Shown: in pieces, positions 1 to 8,080 of the stretch
Layout: every line of letters begins with the position of its first letter
How positions within the stretch are numbered: position 1 is the first letter of the stretch
NCBI RefSeq assembly: GCF_030316855.1
Contig: NZ_JASZYR010000009.1
Span: 1-64,000, forward strand
From: Variovorax sp. J22P240
GTDB taxonomy: Bacteria > Pseudomonadota > Gammaproteobacteria > Burkholderiales > Burkholderiaceae_C
Direction: 5' to 3'
Length of the DNA: 64,000 nucleotides
Notes under the pieces: generated by a model
The model's input: the letters and a program-made list of their open reading frames with translations, nothing else
Database searches by the model: none
Told to the model about the DNA's origin: nothing
Made by a program: the position numbers and the translations under genes

Positions 1-2
1 TC

Positions 3-53
3 GACGACTACGAGGCGCTACTGCCCTGGAACATCGCGCTGCCAACCTCGTAG
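3..53 (+). mobile_element. 3' tail of a transposase gene, IS66-type C-terminus (partial)
   Basis: The reading frame open at the left edge ends at the TAG at 51-53 and encodes DDYEALLPWNIALPTS. The LLPWN segment near the terminus resembles the extreme C-terminus of IS66-family transposases. Only 16 residues are visible, so the family call rests on one short motif. It suggests that the left border of the window is an insertion sequence. Confidence 0.45.
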
Positions 54-80
54 CTCAACCCCTGCACTTGATCTGCGTCG

Positions 81-551
81 ATGAACAGGACGCGGTTTAT
101 TGACCGCATACACTACAACGCACTCGCTCCCGCCGGCCTGAAGGCGCTCGGCACTGTCTATGGCTACGTGGCGCAGAGTGCGCTTTCACCTGTGCTTGTC
201 GATCTCGTGTACTTGCGCGTCTCGCAGATCAACAACTGTGCTTTCTGTCTGGACATGCACACGCGAGATCTTCTGAAGAAGGGGCAGGCCATCGAGAAGC
301 TCGCGCTTGTGCAGGCCTGGCGGGAGGCGGGCGAACTCTTCGATCCGCGCGAGCGCGCCGCTCTGGCCTGGGCCGAGTCGGTGACGCGTGTGGCCGAGAC
401 CGGCGTTCCGGACGCGCACTACGAAGCAGCGCGGCACGTCTTCGAGGAGCGCGAACTGGTGGACCTCACGATCGCAATCGGACTGATGAACACCTACAAC
501 CGCATGGCCATCAGTTTCCGGAACATCCCTCAGGCTGCCCTGCAGAAGTAG
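81..551 (+). CDS. AhpD-like carboxymuconolactone decarboxylase-family alkylhydroperoxidase
   Basis: This 156-residue protein carries the AhpD-type redox centre CAFCLDMH (C53, C56, H60) after a VSQIN segment. That is the usual signature of the single-domain CMD/AhpD family, which reduces peroxides through the CXXC pair. Its C-terminal part ([16 protein letters not shown]) matches the family's last helix. It is probably cytosolic. It is followed after 80 bases by wrbA on the same strand, so the two may be co-transcribed. No clear ribosome binding site precedes the ATG. Three other proteins in the window (12779-13234, 57844-58302, 59436-59915) share this fold and motif. The physiological reductant and substrate cannot be read from the sequence. 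Confidence 0.88.
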   Translation: MNRTRFIDRIHYNALAPAGLKALGTVYGYVAQSALSPVLVDLVYLRVSQINNCAFCLDMHTRDLLKKGQAIEKLALVQAWREAGELFDPRERAALAWAESVTRVAETGVPDAHYEAARHVFEERELVDLTIAIGLMNTYNRMAISFRNIPQAALQK

Positions 552-631
552 GGCGGACCGCGGCAAGTGCTTCGCCGTATCGGCGAATGCCGTCACTCTT
601 CTTTCTCAACCACTCCAGGCAAGCTCATTCA

Positions 632-1234
632 ATGGCAAGAGTTCTCGTTCTCTATCACAGCTTCTACGGACACATCGAGGCCATGGCAGGAGCCGTGGCG
701 CGCGGGGCACGCAGCGTGCCGGGCAGCGTCGTGGACCTGAAGAGGGTCCCTGAGACGGTGCCCCCCGACGTGTTCCTTGGGGCTGGCGGCAAGGTCGACC
801 AACCGGCGCAGCTTGCGAAGCCGGAGGAACTCGCGAACTACGATGCGATCGTCTTCGGTTCGCCCACCCGGTTCGGCAATGTCAGCGCACAGATGCGCGC
901 CTTCATCGACCAGACCGGGCCGCTGTGGATGAAGGGCGAACTGGTCGGAAAGGTTGGATCGGTGTTCACCTCCACCGCCACCCAGCACGGCGGCCAGGAG
1001 AGCACCATCCTCACCTTCCTGCCGACGCTGTTGCATCACGGGATGGTCGTGGTCGGACTGCCCTACGCCGAAGCCCGTCAGATGGGAATCGACGAGATCA
1101 AGGGCGGCAGCCCGTATGGCGCCGCCACCATCGCCGGCGGTAAAGGCGAGCGCATGCCCAGTGAGCAGGAGCTGGGCATGGCCGAGTTCCAAGGCAGGCA
1201 CGTCGCGTCCATTGCGTCCAAGCTCTTCGGCTAG
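632..1234 (+). CDS. wrbA: NAD(P)H:quinone oxidoreductase, WrbA type
   Basis: From the ATG at 632 the protein is 200 residues, the usual length for WrbA. It starts with a flavodoxin FMN-phosphate loop ([12 protein letters not shown]) and contains the family motifs FGSPTRFGN, the [11 protein letters not shown] loop and SPYGAATI. WrbA enzymes are tetrameric flavoproteins that reduce quinones by two electrons to hydroquinones and so avoid semiquinone radicals. An upstream in-frame ATG at 587 would add 15 residues that do not look like WrbA, so 632 is preferred. The gene sits between an AhpD-like gene and a convergent HxlR regulator. A second, more distant WrbA is at 46019-46654. Confidence 0.93.
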   Translation: MARVLVLYHSFYGHIEAMAGAVARGARSVPGSVVDLKRVPETVPPDVFLGAGGKVDQPAQLAKPEELANYDAIVFGSPTRFGNVSAQMRAFIDQTGPLWMKGELVGKVGSVFTSTATQHGGQESTILTFLPTLLHHGMVVVGLPYAEARQMGIDEIKGGSPYGAATIAGGKGERMPSEQELGMAEFQGRHVASIASKLFG

Positions 1235-1370
1235 AAGAGCCCGGTGCGATAGGGCAGGGCGCGCGCCGTGGGCGTGCCATTTCTTCATCCGGAACTCCCG
1301 CTCGTACGAGCAGCCCTGTGACAGGCCGGGCAGTCGCCCAGCGTTCCCGAGCGCTCCTGCCGGAGTCGCG

Positions 1371-1793
1371 CTACCGTCCTTGCTCACGCGCGCGAGCGCG
1401 TCCACGGCCGGTCACGAATGCAGCACGACCTTGCACGACAAGCTCGCACGGCAGCAGCCTTTGGGCTTCGTCGACTTCGCTGGCGTGATGGGCGCCCCAA
1501 TCCATCAGCGAGCAGAGGATGGGCAACAGGCTCTCGCCCAGCGGGGTTAACCGGTACTCGACCCCCTGCAAGTCCGACGCGACAGGCTGCTTGCTCACCA
1601 GTCCGTGTTCCTCAAGCGCGCGCAGTTGATCGATCAGCACCTTCTGCGACAGGCCGGCAATCCGATTGTCCAGTTCGCAGGTGCGTTGGGGACCCTCTCC
1701 CAGGGCAAGCAGGAGAACGGCCTTCCACCGCCCGGAAATCATTCCCAGCGCCCGTTCAACCGGCAAGCCTGGAAGTCGTTTGATGAGCTTCAT
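1371..1793 (-). CDS. HxlR/DUF24-family transcriptional regulator
   Basis: The 140-residue product is a winged-helix protein of the HxlR (DUF24) family. The motif MISGRWKAVLLLALGEG is followed by a recognition-helix region (ISGLSQKVL-like, here IAGLSQKVLIDQL) and a wing (VEYRLTPLGESLLPIL). HxlR proteins are often redox or quinone sensors, for example YodB and CatR of Bacillus. The gene is divergent from the Old Yellow Enzyme gene across about 80 bases that contain an inverted repeat (1845-1870), so control of that gene is the likeliest job. A TTG two codons upstream is a less likely start. There is no N-terminal sensing cysteine like that of YodB; the visible Cys lies in the HTH (QRTCELD). Confidence 0.88.
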   Translation of the reverse strand: MKLIKRLPGLPVERALGMISGRWKAVLLLALGEGPQRTCELDNRIAGLSQKVLIDQLRALEEHGLVSKQPVASDLQGVEYRLTPLGESLLPILCSLMDWGAHHASEVDEAQRLLPCELVVQGRAAFVTGRGRARAREQGR

Positions 1794-1844
1794 GTTCAAC
1801 CACTGACCAATGTGTGTGTAGATACGACGCCTTGCGACAAATAA

Positions 1845-1870
1845 CCTTCAGTCTCGAAATCAACTGAAGG
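1845..1870. promoter_or_regulatory. 8-bp inverted repeat overlapping the ribosome binding site of the OYE gene
   Basis: CCTTCAGT at 1845-1852 and ACTGAAGG at 1863-1870 are perfect inverted copies separated by 10 bases. The right arm contains the GAAGG part of the Shine-Dalgarno sequence of the GTG start at 1877. It could be an operator for the divergent HxlR protein or an RNA hairpin that masks the ribosome binding site. Confidence 0.5.
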
Positions 1871-1876
1871 AAGACT

Positions 1877-3031
1877 GTGGCAGACCTGTTTGAACCCCTG
1901 TCGCTCGGCGGCACTGTGTCACTGAACAATCGGATTGTGATGGCGCCCATGACCCGCACGCGCACATCCGAGGGCGACGTCCCCAATGCACTCATGGCTA
2001 CGTACTACGGGCAGCGTGCGAGTGCGGGCCTGATCGTGACTGAGGCGGTTGATGTCGCGCCGTCCAGCAAGGGATATGCGTGGACGCCTGGCATCTATTC
2101 GGAGGCCCAACGAAGAAACTGGCGCCTCGTGACTGACGAGATCCACCGAAAGGGGGGCGCGGTTTTCATGCAGCTATGGCACGTCGGCAGAATGGCGCAT
2201 CCCTCGATCATGCCCAACGGCGAGATGCCCTGGGGCGTGACGGAACAGAGGGCCGAGCATTCTGACGTGTTCGTCCATGATGCGAACGGCAAACTGGGCT
2301 ACATCCGCGCAGGAACGCCGAGACGGCTCGCGACGAATGAGGTGTCCGCCCTGGTTCGGACGTTCGCCCAGGTATTCGTCGATGCGAGAGAGACCGGCTT
2401 CGATGGCGTGGAGCTGCACGCTGCCAATGGCTACCTGTTCGAGCAGTTCATGAACCCGGTGCTCAACACGCGCAAGGACCGCTACGGCGGCGGCAGCCTC
2501 CAGGATCGCACCCGCTTCCTGATGGAAGTGGTGGACGCGGCGGTGCACGAACTGGGCCCCGGGCGCGTTGGTGTCCGGCTGTCTCCATTCGGCCTTTTCA
2601 ACTCGATGCCGGCGGATCCGGACGTCGAGGGCACCTTGCTGTACCTCGCCGAGGAGCTGGGGCGCCGAGGCGTCGCTTATCTGCACCTGATCTACGAACT
2701 CATGCCGACGGGCAACATGGAGACCGCCGAATTCAAGGCGCGCTACATCGATCATGGCTTGCTGGCGAAGGTTCGCGCCACTTTCCCGGGAGCGATCATC
2801 TGGTGCGGAGGCTTCAAGAGCCGTGAGGGTGCCGAGGCAGCACTAGAGACCGGGCTGGTGGATCTGATCGCGTTCGGCAGGCCCTACATCGGGAACCCGG
2901 ACCTGGCAGAGCGGCTCAGGCACGGATGGCCGCTGGTCGAAGCGGACCGGTCGACCTACTACACCCGCCGAGGACCGCTTGGATTCACGGACTTTTCAAG
3001 CTTCGGCGGGTCCCAGGCTGCAGTTCTCTGA
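1877..3031 (+). CDS. Old Yellow Enzyme-family NADH:flavin oxidoreductase (NemA/PETN-reductase type)
   Basis: The 384-residue TIM-barrel flavoprotein begins LFEPLSLGGTVSLNNRIVMAPMTR, typical of the NemA/OYE class. It carries the substrate-binding pair H181 and N184 in ELHAANGYL, the same spacing and numbering as in pentaerythritol tetranitrate reductase. RKDRYGGGSLQDRTRF and a C-terminal phosphate-binding stretch (IAFGRPYIGNPDL) complete the FMN site. Such enzymes use NAD(P)H to reduce activated alkenes, nitro compounds and quinones. Translation starts at GTG 1877 with GAAGGA eight bases upstream. It is divergent from an HxlR regulator, a common arrangement for electrophile-inducible OYEs. Confidence 0.94.
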   Translation: MADLFEPLSLGGTVSLNNRIVMAPMTRTRTSEGDVPNALMATYYGQRASAGLIVTEAVDVAPSSKGYAWTPGIYSEAQRRNWRLVTDEIHRKGGAVFMQLWHVGRMAHPSIMPNGEMPWGVTEQRAEHSDVFVHDANGKLGYIRAGTPRRLATNEVSALVRTFAQVFVDARETGFDGVELHAANGYLFEQFMNPVLNTRKDRYGGGSLQDRTRFLMEVVDAAVHELGPGRVGVRLSPFGLFNSMPADPDVEGTLLYLAEELGRRGVAYLHLIYELMPTGNMETAEFKARYIDHGLLAKVRATFPGAIIWCGGFKSREGAEAALETGLVDLIAFGRPYIGNPDLAERLRHGWPLVEADRSTYYTRRGPLGFTDFSSFGGSQAAVL

Positions 3032-3412
3032 AGCGTTCGCGTGCCGGACTGAGTCAGAGGCAGGGATCGGAGCTGGCGGCGTGCATTTCGCTGCATCGGC
3101 TGTCGCAGGAGCAAGCGCGCTGGGACAAGGAGTTCCAATGCGTTTGCGCGATGGAGACTTGGCACGTTGGCAATGGCCAACATGTAGGAACGCGGAGCGC
3201 CGCTCTCTACCTCTGCAAGGGAACCTACTCGACGCGAGGCACCGACAACGGGGCAAGGCGCTGGCAATGGCTGCAGAGCGATACCTTGCGGTCATTCGCA
3301 TACGCGGGATTGGACGACTGCTATCGCTGCTGCGAAGCAGCGAGCCGACCGAGCCGAAGGCGAGACCGCAGCTTTATCCAAGGATCTCCGTCTGATGGTT
3401 CCGGCGATCTGC
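3032..3412. other. Intergenic stretch without a recognisable gene
   Basis: Between the OYE stop and the convergent gene at 3413 there are about 380 bases. Short open frames exist on both strands, but none resembles a known family or has a convincing start. No terminator with a T-run was seen. Confidence 0.5.
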
Positions 3413-4129
3413 CTACGATCGCTTGGAATGGCCAAGCAAGCCCTTTGCGGCTTCTATCCGCAAAGCCATAGGCACCGATTCGTCGTTCATGACGCCTCTT
3501 AGGAAGCGCTCTGCGTCGGCGCCCCCTTGTTCGGAGGTGGCCACTTTCGGCAAGCCGGACAGCTTCAAGTCAGCTGGCACTTCCTCTATGACGCTAAGCT
3601 GGCTTAACGCTGCTTCGAAGGCAACTTGCCGGATGGGCTCGAGCGCGCGCAGAAGCGTTGCCTGGCCTTCGCCGGTGGGAGGAAGGTCCAGCCACGGCGT
3701 ATCGGCAAACACTGAAGCCAAGTCGGGGGCGACGAATGCCGACCAGCGATCCGGGCTGGTCTCTAAGGGCGGCGCGGACGGGAGTTGCGCCGCGTCGGCG
3801 ATCAGACGTACGTGGGTCGATCCTACGTGCGGCAGATACCGCGCACGCAGGCCCTGCAGGAAAAGCTCGCCAGCACTCGGCGAAGTCGGCGATGCAAGGG
3901 AGAACCACAGCTGCAGTGCGTCGACTCCCGAGACCGCGATGGCCGGGGGAGGAAAACCGAGGTCCGATTGGACGCCCGTCCAGACCGAGGAAAGCTGGGC
4001 CCATCCCGCGGGGGGCCTCAGCTCCAGCACCAAGGCTCGAACGCCCTGGGCGGCCGCTGGGGCAGCGCCGTGCGCGGCGCTCGCACCCAGTCCGTACAGG
4101 CGATCGAGTTCGAACTGCAATGGGTTCAT
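3413..4129 (-). CDS. Conserved hypothetical protein
   Basis: This 238-residue protein is not recognised. It begins MNPLQFELDRLYG and is acidic and alanine/leucine/proline-rich, without a signal peptide, membrane segments or cysteine motifs. The first half reads like alternating strands (ALVLELRPPAGWAQLSSVW, IAVSGVDALQLWFSL). The C-terminus is predicted helical (AERFLRGVMNDESVPMALRIEAAKGLL). Codon usage is typical of the window and the ATG at 4129 fits the start of the coding pattern. It stands alone, with about 170 bases to the divergent ABC ATPase gene. No function is proposed. Confidence 0.7.
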   Translation of the reverse strand: MNPLQFELDRLYGLGASAAHGAAPAAAQGVRALVLELRPPAGWAQLSSVWTGVQSDLGFPPPAIAVSGVDALQLWFSLASPTSPSAGELFLQGLRARYLPHVGSTHVRLIADAAQLPSAPPLETSPDRWSAFVAPDLASVFADTPWLDLPPTGEGQATLLRALEPIRQVAFEAALSQLSVIEEVPADLKLSGLPKVATSEQGGADAERFLRGVMNDESVPMALRIEAAKGLLGHSKRS

Positions 4130-4302
4130 GCCGACATGCTAGTCGACCAGCCTCGCCCGATGTTCGGGAGTGCCCGGCTTCCGGCGCCTTAGGCTGGGAC
4201 AGAGCAGCTCCAGCCTGCCTGGCAATGCCCTGGCCGCCTCTGATGCACTGCGTGGACAGTGCTCAGCTCTGTGTTCGTGCGGGGATGCGGTAGGGTTAGG
4301 GC

Positions 4303-4947
4303 ATGAACTCAGCGGCATCCGAGCCCATTCTTGTCGTCAAAGACTTGTGCTTCGCCTATCCAGGTCACCCGCCGCTCCTATCCGGATGGAGCGCGTCCAT
4401 CGGGGCCGGACTCACCCAACTGTACGGCGACGACGGCAGCGGAAAATCGACGATTCTCCGATTGCTGGCGGGCAGGCTGGCTGCAAAGGGCGAGCTGACT
4501 CTTGCACGCGCTGGCAGCAACCGAGACCTCAAGTCCTATCAGCGAAGCGTGTTCTTCGTGGACCCGGCGACTGACGAGTTCGACGAGGTCACCGCGACTG
4601 ACTGCACTTCAATGCTCCGGGCCAGCGATGCCGGCTTCGATGAAGTCCGGTGGGGAAGCTGTGTTGCGGGATTATCTTTGGCCCCGCATCTTGCCAAGCC
4701 GATGTACATGCTCTCGACCGGTTCGAAGCGCAAGGTTTGGCTCGCGGCTGCGCTCGCTTCGGGACGCGCATTGACCTTGCTTGATGAGCCCACAGCCGGG
4801 CTTGACAACGCGTCTATCCGCTTCCTGTGGCGTGCGCTTGCCGACGTGGCTGGGTCTTCCAACCGTGCCATCGTGGTGGCAAGCGCAGCCCAGTTGGACG
4901 CAGTTCCGCTTTCAGCTTTGATTGAACTTCCGTTACTTGCATCATGA
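4303..4947 (+). CDS. ABC-type ATPase subunit, orphan
   Basis: The 214-residue protein is a single ABC nucleotide-binding domain. It has a Walker A motif (GDDGSGKST), a degenerate signature (LSTGSKRKV in place of LSGGQ-type), a Walker B (ALTLLDEPTAGLD) and a partial switch region (AIVVASAA, lacking the usual His). Its compact size and the LSTGSKRKV form resemble CcmA-like exporter ATPases. No permease gene adjoins it, so its partner is unknown, and the missing switch His suggests altered catalysis. Confidence 0.8.
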   Translation: MNSAASEPILVVKDLCFAYPGHPPLLSGWSASIGAGLTQLYGDDGSGKSTILRLLAGRLAAKGELTLARAGSNRDLKSYQRSVFFVDPATDEFDEVTATDCTSMLRASDAGFDEVRWGSCVAGLSLAPHLAKPMYMLSTGSKRKVWLAAALASGRALTLLDEPTAGLDNASIRFLWRALADVAGSSNRAIVVASAAQLDAVPLSALIELPLLAS

Positions 4948-5165
4948 CCTTAGGTCTGTACTCGCGACTGAATGCGGGCCAAGACCGGACCTCGCGGTGC
5001 GCAAGGGTCGACCACTGCTAGACTTCGACGCATGCCACTTCGCACGTTGATTCCGGTGATTATTCGAATTCCCCGCTGACCGGGCACGTGCGCGTCGTCC
5101 CGGTCAGCCGGGTCGACGCTTCGGGCAACTTCTTCTCCCGTCTTCGATCCACGCGCGTCCTCATC

Positions 5166-5186
5166 GCTAGCCTCAGCAGGGCTAGC
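5166..5186 (+). promoter_or_regulatory. Hairpin in the leader of the ACT-domain gene
   Basis: GCTAGCC (5166-5172) and GGCTAGC (5180-5186) form a perfect 7-bp stem with a 7-base loop, ending 26 bases before the ATG at 5213. It may act as an operator or leader structure. There is no T-run, so a simple terminator is unlikely. Confidence 0.4.
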
Positions 5187-5212
5187 CATCGCCGACGACC
5201 AGGATCGAAGTC

Positions 5213-5509
5213 ATGAATTCTCCCAACCTCACCCCACGAACTGCGCCCACCCTCGAGCAGGTTTATCTAGTTGAGCGCGATGCTGGCTTGCTTTGCCGCA
5301 TCCTCGGCCTCTATGCCGCCCGCGGCGTTGACGTACTCCACGTCGACTACGCCTACGCTGCGCAACAGTTCATGAGGCTGCAGGTGTCCGTGGCAGGCAC
5401 CTTCGAAGAGACCGAGGAGGTTGTGCGAGTGCTCGTCGACAAGGCCTCAACATTCGTCGGAGTGCTCGCTGCGTCCGACCAACCCGCGGCGCAGAGGCGG
5501 GCGGCGTAG
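5213..5509 (+). CDS. Small ACT-domain protein, IlvM/IlvN-like
   Basis: The 98-residue product has one ACT-like fold at about residues 16-80: a VYLVERDAGLLCRILGLYAARG segment and a second beta-alpha unit (RLQVSVAGTFEETEEVVRVLVDKA). This is the layout of acetolactate synthase small subunits and stand-alone ACT regulators, which bind amino acids. An AGGA lies eight bases before the ATG. No acetolactate synthase gene is adjacent, so a role in branched-chain amino acid synthesis is not supported by context. The ligand is unknown. Confidence 0.65.
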   Translation: MNSPNLTPRTAPTLEQVYLVERDAGLLCRILGLYAARGVDVLHVDYAYAAQQFMRLQVSVAGTFEETEEVVRVLVDKASTFVGVLAASDQPAAQRRAA

Positions 5510-5757
5510 AGAGCTCCAGCCAATTTCGGTTGATGGTTGACCGCGGCACTTGGGCTAGAAAGACCGATTTCGCGAGCGCGCAACTTCCGCACCGGGCCCC
5601 CATTGCGGAAGTAGCAGCCTAAGGACAGCAGACGTTCGAGACCGACAGCTCCCGCGCCTAGTGCAGACCTACCAGCAAGCGGCACAGTGGTTGTTGCTAG
5701 TACGCCAGCCACCCTGCTCGACGACCTACCATCCTGTGACTCCAGGAGGTCTCCCGA

Positions 5758-6586
5758 ATGTTTTTCTTGCTCCTTCGTCTAGCCTTGAACCCGGCCTGGC
5801 TGGTTGCTTTCGCGTTGTCGGCCTCCGCCGCCACGCCCAGCCCAGCCGACATCGACAAACTATTCGCTGCCTGGGACAAGCCCGATTCCCCCGACTTGGC
5901 CCTTGCGGTCATGAAGGAGGGCAAGATCGTCTACAGCCGCGGCTATGGCCAAGCCAGCCTCGAATACAGCATCCCCATCAAACCGAACACCGTATTCCAC
6001 GCGGCCATCTCTGTCCAAGCAGTTCACTGGCTACGCTATCCAGCTGCTGGCACAGGAAGGCAAGCTGTCACTGGACGACCCGGTGAAGAAGTACGTACCG
6101 GAGCTTCAGTTGGAGGGCGCGCCCATCACCATCCGGCATCTTCTGCATCACACCAGCGGTCTGCGCGACCAGTGGGATTTGCTGACTCTGGCCGGCCTAC
6201 GGCTAGACGACACCATCACAGAGGGCGACATTCTGGGCCTTGTGTTTCAGCAGAAGTGACTGAACTTCGAGCCGGGAGCAGAGCATCTCTACAGCAACAC
6301 GGGCTACACGCTTCTCGGACTCATCGTGCGGCGAGTTAGCGGACTGAGCCTGGCCGCCTTCGCGCAGGAACGAATTTTCGCGCCGCTGGGCATGAAGAGC
6401 ACGCGCTTCCAAGAAAACTACGGAACGGTCGTGAGGAGTCGTGCGCATTCATATGCACGTGGTCGCGATGGCAAATGGCAGTACGTGGCTCTTTCGTACT
6501 CCCAGGGATTCGCCATACGCGGTGCGGTGCTTGGCGACATTCGCACACTGGTCAGACTTCCGAACGCTCTACTACTACCTCACTGA
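5758..6586 (+). pseudogene. Broken serine beta-lactamase-family (class C/esterase-like) gene
   Basis: An AGGAGG precedes the ATG at 5758, which opens with a signal peptide (LNPAWLVAFALSASAATPSP). The coding frame reads normally to FHAA near 6005 and continues one frame over as SLSKQFTGYAIQLLAQEGKL, giving the expected S-x-x-K catalytic motif only across a frameshift. In the second frame a TGA at 6257-6259 interrupts QQK and LNFEPG, and the same frame then carries the YSN motif (HLYSNTGYTLLG). Similarity fades after GDIRTL, and the remaining ~100 residues expected for the family are missing where the antisense EthD gene begins. One frameshift, one nonsense codon and a 3' truncation make it inactive. 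Confidence 0.85.
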
Positions 6587-6878
6587 TCTGCACCACGGGT
6601 TGAATATCCGTGTAGTTGGCGATGTCGCTCCTGATCTCCTGCTGGTGCCGGCCGGAGGCTGCCCGGTAAGCTTCGACAGAAGTGCAGACGAATTCGCACT
6701 TGGCGACGTAAGCAGGGTCAGTGCCCGGAGCACGCCCTGAGATGCCCTTGTCCACCGTGTAGTACAGACATGCAGCGCCGAGCAGCCGCTTCATCATTGG
6801 CATATGCCTCTCGCGGTAGTAAGCATGATCGAATCGAGCGCCTGCGGCGTACGGGTACATGACACTGGCTTTGATCAT
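6552..6878 (-). CDS. EthD-family protein
   Basis: The 108-residue protein matches the EthD family: MIKASVMYPY, then FDHAYYRERHMPMMKRLLG, then a C-terminal ferredoxin-like strand (IRSDIANYTDIQPVVQISEV). EthD-type dimeric alpha-beta barrel proteins occur with oxidative catabolic genes, and some act on quinone or polyketide intermediates. Its ATG overlaps the stop of the upstream CMD gene (ATGA), so the two are translationally coupled. Its 3' end runs into the remnant of the beta-lactamase-like gene on the other strand. Confidence 0.85.
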   Translation of the reverse strand: MIKASVMYPYAAGARFDHAYYRERHMPMMKRLLGAACLYYTVDKGISGRAPGTDPAYVAKCEFVCTSVEAYRAASGRHQQEIRSDIANYTDIQPVVQISEVVVERSEV

Positions 6879-7480
6879 CGAGATTTCTCCTGTTGTTGCA
6901 CGGTAGTCAATACGCCGACGACTCGGTCAGAAGCAGCCTCAGTCGGGAATCGTGCGCTCGCCTCTTCCAAGGGCATGCGCAGCCCGTTCGTAAGGTAGCT
7001 GACGGTGCGATAGAAGCCAGCCAGCATCAGCAGTTCAATGATGGCTTCTTCGGCAAAGTACTTTCGCAACTCGTTCCACAGTCCACCGTCGATGTCGGAG
7101 TGCTCGTGCAGAGAGTCACACAGGCGCAGAAGGACCTGTTCCTCGGCTGACCAGCAGGCTTCGTTCGCCGAACCCGTGACGGTCGCCTGAACCTGCTCCG
7201 GCGTCAGGCCGCCAAGCCTTGAGAAGGCCGTGACGTGGATGCCCCATTCATATTCGGATTTGCACAACGCCGTTATGCGATGAATCACGATTTCGCGCTG
7301 TCGGATGCTCAAGTTGCCTTTGTCCAGCAACCCGCCCGCAAAGAACTTTTGAAATAGACGAGGGTCGCGTGCCAACGTCGTGAACAGCCGAAAGGGGGGC
7401 TGTCCCTTCATCAGCCTGTCGAGTGGCCTGGAAATGTCTTCACCAAATGGTGGAGTTGCTGGCTCGATGCGTGCGGGCAT
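6875..7480 (-). CDS. Carboxymuconolactone decarboxylase-family protein
   Basis: This 201-residue protein belongs to the longer CMD group. It has PPFRLFTTLARDPRLFQKFF, the LSIRQREIVIHRITALCKSEYEWGIHV signature read in two parts, and a C-terminal segment AIIELLMLAGFYRTVSYLTN. It has one Cys (ALCKSEYEWG) rather than the CXXC of AhpD, so it is not expected to be a classical peroxidase. It is the first gene of a two-gene unit with the EthD gene and is divergent from an HxlR regulator across 58 bases, which suggests control by that regulator. Confidence 0.88.
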   Translation of the reverse strand: MPARIEPATPPFGEDISRPLDRLMKGQPPFRLFTTLARDPRLFQKFFAGGLLDKGNLSIRQREIVIHRITALCKSEYEWGIHVTAFSRLGGLTPEQVQATVTGSANEACWSAEEQVLLRLCDSLHEHSDIDGGLWNELRKYFAEEAIIELLMLAGFYRTVSYLTNGLRMPLEEASARFPTEAASDRVVGVLTTVQQQEKSR

Positions 7481-7538
7481 AAAGATTCATGATTCAAGGG
7501 CCGCGCTATCGTAGGCTCCTTGCTGTATAAAGTAAAGC

Positions 7539-7862
7539 ATGACGGCACCTCGTATCGGCCAACCAGTTCGCGGTTCCACCACCGGCCGCCCCATCATGGT
7601 CGCTCTGGACCTGCTGGGACGGCGCACGGCGCTGCGCGTGCTCTGGGAACTTCGGGGGGACCCGCTGACCTTCAGGGCCCTGCAAGACGCTTGCGAGACG
7701 AACGCCAGATTGCTCAACACGCGGCTCACTGAACTGAGGGAAGCCGACCTTGTCGAACATGCCGAGGGTGGCTATCGACTAACGGACGAAGGCCGACGAC
7801 TTGCGAAGGCGCTGAAGCCGTTGTCAGCTTGGGCGGACCAGTGGGGGCATCGAAAGCGATGA
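7539..7862 (+). CDS. HxlR/DUF24-family transcriptional regulator
   Basis: The 107-residue winged-helix protein has the HxlR pattern: MVALDLLGRRTALRVLWELRG, FRALQDACETNARLLNTRL, then YRLTDEGRRLAKAL as wing and last helix. It is divergent from the CMD-EthD pair and probably controls it and itself. The short intergenic region contains a TATAAAGTA stretch next to the start but no convincing long palindrome. One Cys (DACETN) lies in the HTH and could serve redox sensing, but this is speculative. Confidence 0.87.
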   Translation: MTAPRIGQPVRGSTTGRPIMVALDLLGRRTALRVLWELRGDPLTFRALQDACETNARLLNTRLTELREADLVEHAEGGYRLTDEGRRLAKALKPLSAWADQWGHRKR

Positions 7863-7924
7863 GAAGGTGACTCGCACCATACGCGTTGGCGCGTCGCGCC
7901 ATGGAGAGCCCACGGTGCCGACCG

Positions 7925-8065
7925 CTAAAACGTCCGCTGAACGTTGACGTGCAGTCGTCCGTGCTTGCCTTCCTCGACGACCGCTTGCGCTGCGAAGCCG
8001 TCGGCTACTCTGGCAAGAACGCTCCCAATGCCTGGAGTGCCGGCTCCTGCCCAAAGCGGATACAT
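7925..8065 (-). CDS. Small ORF or C-terminal gene remnant downstream of the MlrC-RidA gene
   Basis: A 46-codon frame starts at ATG 8065, 15 bases after the stop of the MlrC-RidA gene, with GGTGGGA six bases upstream, and ends at TAG 7925-7927. The product MYPLWAGAG... GRLHVNVQRTF ends in a helix plus strand, as many oxidoreductase C-termini do. It may be a real small gene of the operon or the remnant of a deleted dehydrogenase. No family is claimed. Confidence 0.3.
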   Translation of the reverse strand: MYPLWAGAGTPGIGSVLARVADGFAAQAVVEEGKHGRLHVNVQRTF

Positions 8066-8080
8066 GAACGTCCCACCGAC

